The notes under the pieces: model-generated
The model's database searches: none
What the model saw: the letters and a program-made list of their open reading frames with translations, nothing else
What the model was told of the DNA's origin: nothing
Position numbers and translations under genes: made by a program
Assembly: GCF_001653795.1 (NCBI RefSeq)
Contig: NZ_CP011514.1
Span: 3,986,279 to 4,050,278 of the forward strand
Direction: 5' to 3'
Length of the DNA stretch: 64,000 bases
DNA from: Mitsuaria sp. 7
Lineage (GTDB): Bacteria > Pseudomonadota > Gammaproteobacteria > Burkholderiales > Burkholderiaceae_C
Shown: positions 44,644 through 53,898 of the stretch, in pieces
Layout: every line of letters begins with the position of its first letter
Numbering within the stretch: position 1 is the stretch's first letter

Positions 44644-45879
44644 TCAGAAGCCCAGACTGCGGCGCACCGCGACGATCACGCGCTCGACCTGCTCGTCGGT
44701 CATCGCCGTGTACAGCGGGATGGTCACCGTGCGCTCGTAGGCCTTCTGCGATTCGGGGAACATCGCCGGCGTCAGCCCGTAGAGTTCCTGCCAGTACGGA
44801 TGCTGGTGCAGCGGCACGTAGTGCACGCTGCAGCCGATGCCCTGCTCGAACATGCGTTCGATGAACAGGTCGCGCGACACGTCCGTCGCGTCGGACAGGC
44901 GCAGCACGAACAGGTGCCAGCTGTGGACGTCCTCGTTGGGCGCCTTGGGCGGCAGGATCAGCGGCAGGTCCGCGAGCGCCTCGAAGTAGCGCGCGGCGAT
45001 CTGCTCGCGCCGTTTCTGGAAGCCCGGCAGCCGCTTGAGCTGGTGCAGCCCCAGCGCCGCGGCGATGTCGGTCAGGTTGTACTTGAAGCCGGGGGCGACG
45101 ATCTCGTAGTACCAGCTCGGCACCTTCGCGGTGAAGCGGTCGAACGCGTCGCGGTTGATGCCGTGCAGCCGCATCACGCGGGCGCGCTTGGCCAGCTCCG
45201 GATCGCGGGTGACCAGCATGCCGCCCTCGCCCGTCGTCATCGTCTTGTTGGCGTAGAAGCTGAACACCGTGGCGTTGCTGCCCATCGTGCCGATCAGCTC
45301 CTTCTCCAGCGTGGTGGGCAGCGCGTGCGCGGCGTCCTCGACCACCTTCAGCCCGTGCTTGCGCGCGATGTCCAGCAGCGTGAGCATGTCCACCGCCAGG
45401 CCGGCGTAATGCACCGGGATGATCGCCTTCGTGCGCGGCGTGATCGCGGCCTCGATCTGGTCGATCGCGATGTTCATCGTCGCCGGATCGATGTCGACCA
45501 GCTTCACGTCCGCGCCGAGGTAGCGCACCACCTCGGCCGTCGCGGTGAAGGTGTGCGTCGTCGTGATGACCTCGTCGCCGGGGCCGATGCCCAGGGCTTC
45601 CAACGCCAGGTGCAGGCCGGCGGTCGCGGAGTTGACGGCGATGCACTCGATCTGCGGCTCGGCCAGGAATTCGGCGAAGGCCTGCTCGAAGCGCCGCGCC
45701 TTCGGGCCGGTCGTGATCCAGCCGCTCCTGAGCGTGTCGACGACCTCGGCGATCTCCTCGTCGCCCAGCTCGGGCAGCGCGAACGGGAGGAAGGGCAGCT
45801 TGGGCTCGGCCGTCTGCCCAGCCGTCTGCTCAGGGTTCGGCACGGCATTCGGACCGGCCTTCAGATCGTTGATGTTCAT
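44644..45879 (-). CDS. DegT/DnrJ/EryC1 sugar aminotransferase, ArnB/PglE-like
   Basis: This 411-residue PLP enzyme transfers an amino group to a 4-keto nucleotide sugar. Its N-terminal region [20 protein letters not shown] plus SGWITTGPK matches ArnB and PglE-type proteins. The PLP Asp lies in [11 protein letters not shown] and the Schiff-base Lys in [15 protein letters not shown]. With the dehydratase at 42136 it could make UDP-4-amino-4,6-dideoxy-GlcNAc. I start at the ATG at 45879, which overlaps the methyltransferase stop by ATGA. The first 27 residues, Ala/Gly/Pro-rich, are probably disordered. Confidence 0.88.
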   Translation of the reverse strand: MNINDLKAGPNAVPNPEQTAGQTAEPKLPFLPFALPELGDEEIAEVVDTLRSGWITTGPKARRFEQAFAEFLAEPQIECIAVNSATAGLHLALEALGIGPGDEVITTTHTFTATAEVVRYLGADVKLVDIDPATMNIAIDQIEAAITPRTKAIIPVHYAGLAVDMLTLLDIARKHGLKVVEDAAHALPTTLEKELIGTMGSNATVFSFYANKTMTTGEGGMLVTRDPELAKRARVMRLHGINRDAFDRFTAKVPSWYYEIVAPGFKYNLTDIAAALGLHQLKRLPGFQKRREQIAARYFEALADLPLILPPKAPNEDVHSWHLFVLRLSDATDVSRDLFIERMFEQGIGCSVHYVPLHQHPYWQELYGLTPAMFPESQKAYERTVTIPLYTAMTDEQVERVIVAVRRSLGF

Positions 45880-46601
45880 GATGTCTTGGTGATCAACGCC
45901 AGCACGTGGCTGCGCAGGAAGGGGATCGTGTTGAGGACGCGGTAGGCGCCGGGGTGCAGGCGGCAGACGGCCCGCGCGATCGGCGGGGCCAGCGTGACGC
46001 GGCGCACCGCCATCCGGCCCTCGGGGAACAGAGCGCGCACGCGTTTCAGCGGCACGCCCCGGACGTCGGGATTGCGGGGATTGTCGACGATGAAGTCGTA
46101 CCAGAGCACCGCCCCGCCCGGCTTCACCCAGCGCCACATCGCGTCGGCGAGCCGGCGCTGCAGGCCGTCGTCCAGGATGGAGGAGAACACCGTCGACTGC
46201 AGCACCAGGTCCTGGCTGCCGGCCTCGACGTCCGCCTGCGAGGCGTCGCCCGCCAGCAGGCGCACCTGCTGCGGCAGCGCGGCGCGCGCGGCCTCCAGCC
46301 GTTCGGGCAGCAGCTCGATGCCGGTGAGGTGCTGCGGCAGCAGACCCAGCCGCAGCATGTCCATCAGATTGCCGCCGGCGCCGCAGCCGACCTCGGCCAT
46401 GCGCCAGTCGCCCAGCGGCACCGCCGGATCCGCCAGCGCGGCGCGGTGCGCGGCCAGCAGGCGCAGCATCGCGGCCTGGCGCTCATGCAGCATCTGCCAG
46501 ACCTCGGGACGCAGCAGGCTGTAGCGCTCCAGACCCGCCAGCCGCTGGTCGCGGCGGGCGTAACGCTGGGCGATGGCCTGGAGTTCTCGGTCCTGGGTCA
46601 T
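45876..46601 (-). CDS. Class I SAM-dependent methyltransferase
   Basis: The 241-residue protein has the SAM-binding motif [15 protein letters not shown] at about residues 69-83, [14 protein letters not shown] for the acidic loop II, and [14 protein letters not shown]. It resembles methyltransferases found in polysaccharide clusters, which modify a terminal or internal sugar. A methyl cap can also stop chain growth. The partner glycan is unknown. It overlaps the aminotransferase by 4 nt and lies 68 nt after the GT at 46670. Confidence 0.8.
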   Translation of the reverse strand: MTQDRELQAIAQRYARRDQRLAGLERYSLLRPEVWQMLHERQAAMLRLLAAHRAALADPAVPLGDWRMAEVGCGAGGNLMDMLRLGLLPQHLTGIELLPERLEAARAALPQQVRLLAGDASQADVEAGSQDLVLQSTVFSSILDDGLQRRLADAMWRWVKPGGAVLWYDFIVDNPRNPDVRGVPLKRVRALFPEGRMAVRRVTLAPPIARAVCRLHPGAYRVLNTIPFLRSHVLALITKTS

Positions 46602-46669
46602 GTCGTCGTCGGCGGAACGCCGTGGTGAGGACTGCGTTGATCGGGACTGCGGAGACAGGGAAAGACGGT

Positions 46670-47902
46670 TCAGGACACCGCGTCGATGAATCGCTGCGCC
46701 AGGACAGGATAGGTGTGATTCGCCAGCACGAACTCGCGACCGCGCCGGCCCATGGCGGCGCGCTCTTCAGCCGTGACGGCGGCGAGCTGGAGCAGGCCCT
46801 CGGCGACCGCCTTCGCATCCTGCGGCGGCACCGTCAGGCCAGCGCCGGCCTCGGCGACGGGGTCATTGCCGGCCTCCACCGAATGCAGCACCGGCCGCTG
46901 CGCCATCATGTAGTCCATCAGCTTGTTGGGCGCGATGCCGAAGCGATAGATCGGCGTGCGCTGCCAGCCGATGTAGGCGATGTCGAAGCCCTTCAGCAGC
47001 GACGGGATCTGCGCCTTCGGGATCGGGGGGAACATCGCGACGTTCGTGATTCCCTCGTCGCGCACGCGCGCTTCGAGTTGGTCCCGCAGGTGCCCGCCGC
47101 CGACAAGCACGAAGCTCAACGCGGCGCCCTCCGCGCCATGCGCGTCCTTGAGCCGTTTCGCCGCGTCGAGCAGCACGTCCAGCGCGTTGGGCTCGCCCAT
47201 CGAGCCCGCGTAGCCGACGACGGTGCGTCCCGCCGCGCGCTCGGCGGCCAGGTGCGCCTGGATCGCGGCGTCCAGCGGCTCGCCCTGCCCGGACCATTCG
47301 TCCAGCGTGATGCCGTTGGGCACGATGTGCAGCTTCTTCAGGTCGAGGCCGTGCGCGGCCATGTGCTGATGCACCTTGGGCAGCATGGACACGACGACGT
47401 CGGCATCGCGGTAGGCGTCGTTCTCCGCCTTCTGGCAGAGCATCGCGAACGGGTGCCACTTCGACATGCCCGACAGCTCGATCGGCGACAGCGGCCAGAG
47501 GTCGTGCACCTCGTACACCAGCTTGGCCTTGGCGAGCTTCGCGACGCGGCGCGCGACCCAGACGTCCATCGGGTAGGTGCTGGACGCGATCACGACGTCC
47601 GGCGCGAATTCGCGCGCCAGGATGTCGGCGTCCTTCCAGACCTGGCGGCAGAAGGACCAGATGTTCTTCACCCGGCCCGTGCCGTTGCCCTGGTACTCGG
47701 GCGTGTCGTAGAAGAGGTAGTTCACGCCGTTCAACGCGGCCATGCCGGGCTCCGGCTGGGTCGTGCGGACATGCGAGTACGACGCGCCCAGGATCAGCGC
47801 CTGGTGCCCGGCCCGGACCCATTCGCGGGCGAGATAGAACGGGCGGAATTCCATGCCGTGCATGGGCGAGCCGGCGTAGTGGTTGATCAGCAGGAGCTTC
47901 AT
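46670..47902 (-). CDS. GT4-type glycosyltransferase (WbuB-like fold)
   Basis: The 410-residue protein begins MKLLLINHYAGSPMHGMEFRPFYLA, with KLVYEVHDLWPLSPIELSG of the WbuB-like group. The donor domain carries VGYAGSMGEPNALDVLLDAA and FGIAPNKLMDYMMAQRPVLHS. No GGAGG-like ribosome site is visible before the ATG at 47902 (the region reads CTCCTCCCC). It probably adds an amino-dideoxy sugar to the lipid-linked intermediate, but the donor is not predictable. Confidence 0.83.
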   Translation of the reverse strand: MKLLLINHYAGSPMHGMEFRPFYLAREWVRAGHQALILGASYSHVRTTQPEPGMAALNGVNYLFYDTPEYQGNGTGRVKNIWSFCRQVWKDADILAREFAPDVVIASSTYPMDVWVARRVAKLAKAKLVYEVHDLWPLSPIELSGMSKWHPFAMLCQKAENDAYRDADVVVSMLPKVHQHMAAHGLDLKKLHIVPNGITLDEWSGQGEPLDAAIQAHLAAERAAGRTVVGYAGSMGEPNALDVLLDAAKRLKDAHGAEGAALSFVLVGGGHLRDQLEARVRDEGITNVAMFPPIPKAQIPSLLKGFDIAYIGWQRTPIYRFGIAPNKLMDYMMAQRPVLHSVEAGNDPVAEAGAGLTVPPQDAKAVAEGLLQLAAVTAEERAAMGRRGREFVLANHTYPVLAQRFIDAVS

Positions 47903-47935
47903 GGGGAGGAGAACGGCATGCTCGGACGGGAATGC

Positions 47936-49084
47936 TCAGAAGCGCTTCAGGCGCTCGACGAAGGTCTTGACGGCGGGCCCGAACATCGCGTGCTCGGCGA
48001 CCCACGCGCGGTTGGCGGCGCCCAGACGGTCGGCGTCGACCGAGTGCCCGGCCACGTCGGACTGTCCGACCATCAGTTGCAGGCGGTCGGCCAGCGTGGC
48101 GAGGTCGTCGCCGTCCTTCAGGATCAAGCCGTGACGACCCAGCAGCTTCGCGTTCGGGTGCATCGCCGCATCGATGCTGGCGATGCCGCCGGTGCCCAGC
48201 ACCTCGTCGTTGGCGGGCAGGTCGGACAGGATGGGCAGGCACTCGTGGGCCATGGCCTCCAGCACGGAGACCGACACCGAGTCGCTCTGCGGCAGGCTCA
48301 GGAACCAGCGCGCCGGCGCGTAGCGGCGGCCTTGCGACGTCGCATCGACGCGACCGATGAACTCGACTCGGTCCGTGAGCCCGAGCGACGCGACCTGCGC
48401 CTCCAGCGCGCCGCGCAGCGAGCCGTCGTTGCCGACGACCAGGCGCGCCTCCGGCTGCTTCGCGGCGATCGCGGCGAAAACCTCCATCACGCGATGCGGC
48501 CGGTAGATCGGCTCCAGCCCGCGGTTGGTGAAGAACAGCCAGGGCTGCTTGCGGACGTTCTGCTTGGGCAGTTGCTCCAGCCCGAACGGGAAGGTCATCA
48601 CCTCGGCCGCGCCGAGCTCACGCATGCGGGCGCTCATGTGCTCGGAATCGGAGGTGGTGATCGCGCAGGCCTGCAGCACCTTGGTCGTGAGCCAGCGGTA
48701 GGCCCAGCCCTGGTCGGGCGTGACCAGGATGTCGCTGCCCCAGGCGGAGCCGGCGATCCTCGCGCGCAGCTTCCAGCCGCGGCGCGCGGCCCAGGCCAGC
48801 GTGCCGTGCGAGGTCAGGTAGTGCGCGTGCAGCCAGTCGGCATCGACCCGCTTGAGCCAGGCGCCCAGCGCCGGCAGCTGCCTGAGCACGGCGATGTTGC
48901 CGCCGGCATGCGCGGGATCGGTGTTCATCGCCAGGCGGCGGTCCTCGGGGATCAGGAACTGGAACTCCGGCGCGAAGCCGCGCGTGGACGCCGCCCACAG
49001 TTCGACCTCCCGCTGCTGGGACAGCGCGCGGGCCCATTTCAGGAGGTGGGGACTCTCGCCGTCCCCGATCAGGACCAGTCTCAT
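47936..49084 (-). CDS. GT4-type glycosyltransferase
   Basis: The 382-residue protein starts MRLVLIGDGESPHLLKWARALSQQ and has LHAHYLTSHGTLAWAARRGWK and AGSAWGSDILVTPDQGWAYR in its acceptor domain. The donor domain has VVGNDGSLRGALEAQVASLG and the ESI-type stretch VSVSVLEAMAHECLPILSDL. The reading frame is open to 50149, but that extension is a shadow of the flippase gene; the ATG at 49084 overlaps the Wzx stop by ATGA. Function: transfer of one sugar of the repeat, donor unknown. Confidence 0.84.
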   Translation of the reverse strand: MRLVLIGDGESPHLLKWARALSQQREVELWAASTRGFAPEFQFLIPEDRRLAMNTDPAHAGGNIAVLRQLPALGAWLKRVDADWLHAHYLTSHGTLAWAARRGWKLRARIAGSAWGSDILVTPDQGWAYRWLTTKVLQACAITTSDSEHMSARMRELGAAEVMTFPFGLEQLPKQNVRKQPWLFFTNRGLEPIYRPHRVMEVFAAIAAKQPEARLVVGNDGSLRGALEAQVASLGLTDRVEFIGRVDATSQGRRYAPARWFLSLPQSDSVSVSVLEAMAHECLPILSDLPANDEVLGTGGIASIDAAMHPNAKLLGRHGLILKDGDDLATLADRLQLMVGQSDVAGHSVDADRLGAANRAWVAEHAMFGPAVKTFVERLKRF

Positions 49085-50385
49085 GCAGGCACTCCGTGCA
49101 AGGCGGGTCGCGGCGCCGAGCCGCGCACCAGCCATGCGAGATAGATCGCGAAATAGATGGGCAGCAGCACGGCGATGGCGGCCAGCGCCGTCGTCAGCGC
49201 ACCGCCGGTACTCAGGACCAGCGCGACCGGCAGCACGTACAGCGCATTGCCGACCAGGCTGAAGACCAGTGCGCCGCGCTGCCGGCCGGTGACCATCGGC
49301 GTGACCGTCAGCGGCGCGGCGATGAAGTGCGCCGCGACATAGGGGGCGAGCCAGCGGCCGTACTCGCCGGCGCGGGCCCAGTCCGCTCCGAGCAGCCAAC
49401 CGAACAGCGCGGGACCGATGGCGATCAGCACGACCATGCAGGGCAGCGCGACCATCGCCAGCAGCTTGATGCCGCGCCGCAGGCGCGGGCGCAGGTCGAT
49501 GCCGCGCTGCCAGTCGCGGGCGAGCTCGCCGAGCAGGGCTTCGGACAAGGCGCCGCCGACCAGCGTCGCCGGCGCTTTCACGAGGCGCACCATCAGCGCG
49601 TAGTAGCCCGCCGTCGCGGCATCGGCCCAGGCGGCGATCATCGCCAGCACCAGCGTCTCCTGCGCCGCGTTGACGAAGGCATGCGGGCTGTTGAGCAGCG
49701 GGAACTGCTTGTAGCGCCAGCCCAGGCGACGCAGGTGTCGCCAGTGCCAGGTCTTGCCGGCCCGGTCCAGCCGCGTCGCACGGCGCCAGCGGGCGCCGCG
49801 CCGCAGCAGCCACAGCGGCGCGAGCAGCGCGGCCAGGCTCTGCGACAGCACCAGCGCCGCCACGCCCGCGAATCCGCCCAGCGCGGCCGCGGCCTGGGCC
49901 GCCGCCATCACGCTCTGCTGCAGCACGCGGGCCTGCGCGATCACGTCGATGCGGCCCTGGCGGTTGTTCCAGAGGCTCAGCGCCTGCTGCATGCCGGCCA
50001 GCGCGACCACCGGCGCGAGCATCAGCAACCACGGGTCCAGCTGGTCGAGGGACACCCAGCGCCCGCCGAGCTTGGCGTGGTGCGCCATCAGCAGGTGCCA
50101 GCCCGTGGCGCCGACTGCCGTGAGCAGGCCCATGCCCAGCGCGATCCACAGCGCCAGCTGCAGCACCAGCGCGGCCTCGCCGTCGCGGCGCGGCAGGACG
50201 ATGGCGAATTCGTAGCGCGCGTTGGCGATCGTCGCGAGGTTCGCGGCCAGCGCCACGAACAGCGCCCAGTGTCCGAGCGCCTCCGCGCCGTACCAGCGCG
50301 TCAGCAGCGGCGCGATCAGCATCGGGATCGCCTGCGTCAGCATCGAGGCGCCGGCCAGCTGCGCGAAACGGCGGCGGACGGTCAT
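49081..50385 (-). CDS. Second Wzx-type flippase (oligosaccharide flippase family)
   Basis: The 434-residue protein has about 12-13 hydrophobic segments and the N-terminal RFAQLAGASMLTQAIPMLIAPLLTRWYG typical of Wzx. A charged loop with RRATRLDRAGKTWHWRHLRR is cytoplasmic. It starts at the ATG at 50385, with GGAAGG 5 nt upstream; it overlaps the aminotransferase stop by ATGA. A second flippase in the window implies that two different lipid-linked repeats are exported, or that this one serves an alternative substrate. Confidence 0.84.
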   Translation of the reverse strand: MTVRRRFAQLAGASMLTQAIPMLIAPLLTRWYGAEALGHWALFVALAANLATIANARYEFAIVLPRRDGEAALVLQLALWIALGMGLLTAVGATGWHLLMAHHAKLGGRWVSLDQLDPWLLMLAPVVALAGMQQALSLWNNRQGRIDVIAQARVLQQSVMAAAQAAAALGGFAGVAALVLSQSLAALLAPLWLLRRGARWRRATRLDRAGKTWHWRHLRRLGWRYKQFPLLNSPHAFVNAAQETLVLAMIAAWADAATAGYYALMVRLVKAPATLVGGALSEALLGELARDWQRGIDLRPRLRRGIKLLAMVALPCMVVLIAIGPALFGWLLGADWARAGEYGRWLAPYVAAHFIAAPLTVTPMVTGRQRGALVFSLVGNALYVLPVALVLSTGGALTTALAAIAVLLPIYFAIYLAWLVRGSAPRPALHGVPA

Positions 50386-51635
50386 CGGACCTTCCCCCCG
50401 TGGCGTTCCGCGATCGCGCGCAACGCGGCGCGTTGCGACGGGCTCAGCCGCGCATGACGACCCAAGGGCAGGTTGAGCACGGTGCGCGCGGCGCGCTCGC
50501 CGTTCGGGCACTCGCCCTCGGTGTAGCCGAAACGGCGGCAACCGCGCGGATGGACGACGTCGTCGAACCAGGTGCCGCCGACGACGCCCGCCTCCTCCAG
50601 CGCGGCGATCGCGGCGTCGCGCGTCGCGGCGTCACGCAGCAGCAGCGGGTACCTGAGCAGCACCGCGCCGGGCGCACGGACGGGCCACTCCCAGCCCGGC
50701 AGATTCGCCAGCAGCGCGTCGTAGTCCTGCGCCTGCGCGCGGCGCAGCGCATGGACCTCGTCGAAGCGGCCCGCCTGCATCAGGCCGATGGCCGCGCTCA
50801 GCGGGTGCAGGCCGGCACGGTAGTCGGGCTGCGTGTCGCCGGCGACCTCGCTGTCGGGCGTCTTCGCGACCACGCCCAGCATCCGCGACGGCGCCCGCAG
50901 CAGCGCGACCAGCGCCTGCAGCGCGGGGCGCGGCAGGCTCATGGTCAGGCGGTGCCAGCACAAGGTCAGCAGCTGCTTGAAGACCGTCGACGTCGCGGGC
51001 GCCTGCAGCACGGGCATGCGCGCCGCGAAGCGCTCGCGCAAGGCGGGGTCGTGGATCACCAGCGCGCCGCCGATGCCGGTGGTCAGCGGCTTGGAATACT
51101 CGAAGCTGAAGAACGCCGCATGCCCCAGCGTGCCGACCTCGCGGCCGATCGCGTCGGTGCTGCCCCAGGCGTGGGCGGCGTCCTCGATGAACACGACGTC
51201 GGGGTGTTTCGCCCGCAACGCGTCCAGGCCCTCGGTGACGAGGCCGAAGTTGTGCGGCACGACGACGAGGCGCGTCGCCTCGCTGATGGCCTGGGAGATC
51301 GCGTGGGGCGTGGGATTGAAATCGTCCCGCGCGATGTCGACGTAGCGCACCGCCAGCCCGAGGTGCATGAAGACGTTGGGCACGACGACGCAGGTGTAGC
51401 CCGGCAGCAGCACTTCCGAGCCGGCCGGCAGGTCCAGCGACGCGGTGAACGCATGCAGCGCCGCGCGGCCCGTGCCGAAGAGCCGGACCTCGCCGGCCTG
51501 CGCCGGATCCAGGCGCAGGCTGCGCGCGAACGCGGCGCGGAAGTCCTCGCCGCTGGCCGCGCCGCGGCGCAGCCAGTGCCGGAGCGCGCCGGGCAGATCG
51601 CGCCAGCGCAGCGCGCCGGCGACGTGACCCTTCAC
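50382..51635 (-). CDS. DegT/DnrJ/EryC1-family aminotransferase-like protein, divergent
   Basis: The 417-residue protein has DegT family landmarks: GTGRAALHAFTASL, IEDAAHAWGSTDAIG (PLP Asp) and the Lys in SFEYSKPLTTGIGGAL. It is divergent from ArnB, WbpE and LegC and has a long insert around residues 200-260 (TSTVFKQLLTLCWHRLTMSLPRPALQALVALLR). The start is a GTG at 51635 that overlaps the acyltransferase stop by GTGA, so the frame upstream is not used. It probably makes an amino sugar or amino acid-like substituent; the pairing with an acyltransferase suggests amination followed by acylation. Confidence 0.72.
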   Translation of the reverse strand: MKGHVAGALRWRDLPGALRHWLRRGAASGEDFRAAFARSLRLDPAQAGEVRLFGTGRAALHAFTASLDLPAGSEVLLPGYTCVVVPNVFMHLGLAVRYVDIARDDFNPTPHAISQAISEATRLVVVPHNFGLVTEGLDALRAKHPDVVFIEDAAHAWGSTDAIGREVGTLGHAAFFSFEYSKPLTTGIGGALVIHDPALRERFAARMPVLQAPATSTVFKQLLTLCWHRLTMSLPRPALQALVALLRAPSRMLGVVAKTPDSEVAGDTQPDYRAGLHPLSAAIGLMQAGRFDEVHALRRAQAQDYDALLANLPGWEWPVRAPGAVLLRYPLLLRDAATRDAAIAALEEAGVVGGTWFDDVVHPRGCRRFGYTEGECPNGERAARTVLNLPLGRHARLSPSQRAALRAIAERHGGKVR

Positions 51636-52192
51636 GGGGCGGTCGACGGCGGCCTGGCCCCGTCGATCCGGTGGAGCGGGCGGGCCGGCACGCCGCCGTA
51701 GACCCAGCCGCTGGGCAGGTGGCCGCGCACCACCGCGTGCGCCGCGACGACGACGCCGTCGTCGATGAAGCTGCCCGGCAGCACCGTCACGCGGGCGCCG
51801 ATGAACACGTTGCTGCCGATGCGGATCTCGCCGCGCCGGTAGTGATCGCGGAACAGGCCGGTGGCCGTCACCGCGTTGGACTCGCAGAACAGCATCAGGC
51901 CGGGGCCGATGGCGACGTCGTCGCCGATGCTCAGGCACTGGTCGCCGACCAGCAGGTAGCCGCCCGGCGCGACATGGCTGCGCGCGCCGATCACGAAGCG
52001 GCCCTGGCCGGTGGCGAGGATCTGCACGTCGCGGTACAGGATGGATCCCGCGCCCAGCGTGCTGCCCGCGCCGCAGCGCACGCGCGCGCCGGGGTGGATC
52101 TGCGCGCGGGTGCCCACGTCCAGGCCCAGCCATGCCGCGACCCGCGCCCGCATCCGGGCGCGTACGGCATCCAGCGTGTAGCCGATCAGCAT
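51632..52192 (-). CDS. Hexapeptide-repeat acyltransferase (CysE/NodL-like)
   Basis: The 186-residue protein is a left-handed beta-helix acyltransferase: IHPGARVRCGAGSTLGAGS, GDDVAIGPGLMLFCESNAVT and RIGSNVFIGARVTVLPGSFIDDG are hexapeptide-repeat blocks. The C-terminal GGVPARPL is typical of O- and N-acetyltransferases in polysaccharide loci. It likely modifies the product of the aminotransferase that overlaps it by 4 nt. It starts 8 nt after wbpE. Confidence 0.82.
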   Translation of the reverse strand: MLIGYTLDAVRARMRARVAAWLGLDVGTRAQIHPGARVRCGAGSTLGAGSILYRDVQILATGQGRFVIGARSHVAPGGYLLVGDQCLSIGDDVAIGPGLMLFCESNAVTATGLFRDHYRRGEIRIGSNVFIGARVTVLPGSFIDDGVVVAAHAVVRGHLPSGWVYGGVPARPLHRIDGARPPSTAP

Positions 52193-52200
52193 CGGGGCGG

Positions 52201-53304
52201 TCAGGTCAGCGCAGCCCGGAGCGCGGCGACGACCTGGTCCTGCTGCGCCTCGCTCAGGTCGGGACTCATCGGCAGGCTCATCACGCGCCGCGCGGCGGAC
52301 TCGGCGTTGGGCAGCGGTGTCGCGACGCGGCAGCGCTGCTCGTAGGCTGGCTGCCGGTGCAGCGGTTTCGGGTAATGCACCGCGGTCGGAACGCCGGCCT
52401 GCTTCAGCGCCTCGGCGATCTCATCGCGGCGGTCGACCTGCACGGTGAACTGCGCCCAGACGCAATCGCGGTCCTCGCGCACCGCCAGGCGCTGCACCGG
52501 CAGTTCGCCGATCAGGCGCTGGTAGCGCTCGCCGATCGCCAGGCGCTGCGCGATCTCCCAGTCGAAGCGTTCCAGCTTGCCCAGCACCACCGCGCATTGC
52601 AGCGTGTCCATGCGGCCGCCGACGCCCACCCGCGTGTGCGTGTAGCGCTGGCTCTGGCCGTGGACGCGGATCTCACGCGCGGCCTGCGCCAGCGCGTCGT
52701 CGTCGGTGAACAGCGCGCCGCCGTCGCCGTAACAGCCCAGCGGCTTGCTCGGGAAGAAGCTGGTCGCGCCCCAGGTCGACAGGCCGCCGCTCTTCCTGCC
52801 CTTATAGGAAGCGCCGAAGCTCTGCGCGGCGTCCTCGATCACGGGGATGTTGCCGTGCTTCGCCGCGATCGCATTGATCGCGTCCATGTCGCAGACCTGG
52901 CCGTAGAGGCTCACCGGCATGATCGCCTTCGTGCGCGCCGTGATGGCCGCCTCGATCAGCGTCGCGTCGAGGTTGCAGCTGTCGGGCTCGATGTCGACCA
53001 GCACCGGCACGCCGCCCAGCAGCACGATGGTCTCGACCGTCGCGGCGAAGGTGAAGGGCGTCGTGATGACTTCGTCGCCGGGCTGCAGATCCAGCGCCAT
53101 CAGCGCGATCAGCAGCGCCTCGGTGCCGCTGGCGACGGTGATGCAGTGCTTCGTGCCGACGTAGGCGGCCAGCGCGGTCTCCAGCTCCTTGACCTCGGGG
53201 CCCATGATGTACTGGCCGTGGTCCAGCACGCGCTGGATGCGCGCGTCTATCGTCGTCTTCAGCGCGGCGTACTGCGCCTTGAGATCGATGAAGGGAAGGC
53301 TCAT
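52201..53304 (-). CDS. wbpE: UDP-2-acetamido-3-keto-uronate 3-aminotransferase (WbpE/WlbC type)
   Basis: WbpE adds the 3-amino group to UDP-GlcNAc-3-keto-uronate, the step that couples with WbpB. The 367-residue DegT protein begins [21 protein letters not shown] and has [32 protein letters not shown] and the PLP Lys in [17 protein letters not shown]. All are features of the WbpE/WlbC subgroup. It overlaps the WbpD stop by ATGA, and the order wbpB-wbpD-wbpE matches the pathway. Confidence 0.9.
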   Translation of the reverse strand: MSLPFIDLKAQYAALKTTIDARIQRVLDHGQYIMGPEVKELETALAAYVGTKHCITVASGTEALLIALMALDLQPGDEVITTPFTFAATVETIVLLGGVPVLVDIEPDSCNLDATLIEAAITARTKAIMPVSLYGQVCDMDAINAIAAKHGNIPVIEDAAQSFGASYKGRKSGGLSTWGATSFFPSKPLGCYGDGGALFTDDDALAQAAREIRVHGQSQRYTHTRVGVGGRMDTLQCAVVLGKLERFDWEIAQRLAIGERYQRLIGELPVQRLAVREDRDCVWAQFTVQVDRRDEIAEALKQAGVPTAVHYPKPLHRQPAYEQRCRVATPLPNAESAARRVMSLPMSPDLSEAQQDQVVAALRAALT

Positions 53305-53897
53305 GACTGGGGATCCTGGGGCGTGACCAGCATCAGCGTCTGGCCGTCGAGTTCGTAGAGGTCGCCGCCGGCGGGGCAGGTCGCGCGCCCGTGGCCGTCG
53401 ACGGGCAGATCGAGCTTCTCGCCGTGCCGGCTCATCCAGCCGATCTGGCGGGCCGGCACGCCGACCATCAGCGCATGCGGCTTCACGTCGCCCTTGACGA
53501 CCGCGCCGGCGCCGACGAAGGCGTACTCGCCGATCGTCGCGCCGCAGACCACGGTGCAGTTCGCGCCCAGCGTCGCGCCGCGCTTCACCAGCGTGCGGCG
53601 GTACTCGCTCTTGCGCGGCACGGCCGAACGCGGGTTGTAGACATTGGTGAAGACCATGGACGGACCGCAGAAGACGTCGTCCTCCAGCGTCACCGCGTCA
53701 TAGACCGACACGTTGTTCTGGATCTTCACGTTGCGGCCTATCGTCACGTCGTTGCCGACGTAGACGCCCTGCCCCAGCGAGCAGCCCTCGCCGACGCGCG
53801 CACCGGCGCAGACATGGCTGAAGTGCCAGACCTTGGTGCCCTCGCCGAGCTGCGCGCCGTCGTCGACGACGGCCGAGGCGTGTTGCCAGAACGCCAT
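53301..53897 (-). CDS. wbpD: UDP-2-acetamido-3-amino-uronate N-acetyltransferase (WbpD/WlbB type)
   Basis: The 198-residue hexapeptide acyltransferase begins with [20 protein letters not shown] and has [47 protein letters not shown] and [15 protein letters not shown], which are diagnostic of WbpD/WlbB. It acetylates the 3-amino group to give UDP-GlcNAc3NAcA. The single-base gap to wbpB and the ATGA overlap with wbpE show one operon. Confidence 0.92.
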   Translation of the reverse strand: MAFWQHASAVVDDGAQLGEGTKVWHFSHVCAGARVGEGCSLGQGVYVGNDVTIGRNVKIQNNVSVYDAVTLEDDVFCGPSMVFTNVYNPRSAVPRKSEYRRTLVKRGATLGANCTVVCGATIGEYAFVGAGAVVKGDVKPHALMVGVPARQIGWMSRHGEKLDLPVDGHGRATCPAGGDLYELDGQTLMLVTPQDPQS

Positions 53898-53898
53898 G

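Noticed and set aside
46622..49144. 840-residue open frame on the plus strand, His/Arg/Val-rich, running opposite the two glycosyltransferase genes at 46670-49084
   Set aside because: It is the reverse-frame shadow of high-GC genes: no ribosome site, no family sequence, low complexity, and the opposite strand carries well-conserved GT4 motifs.
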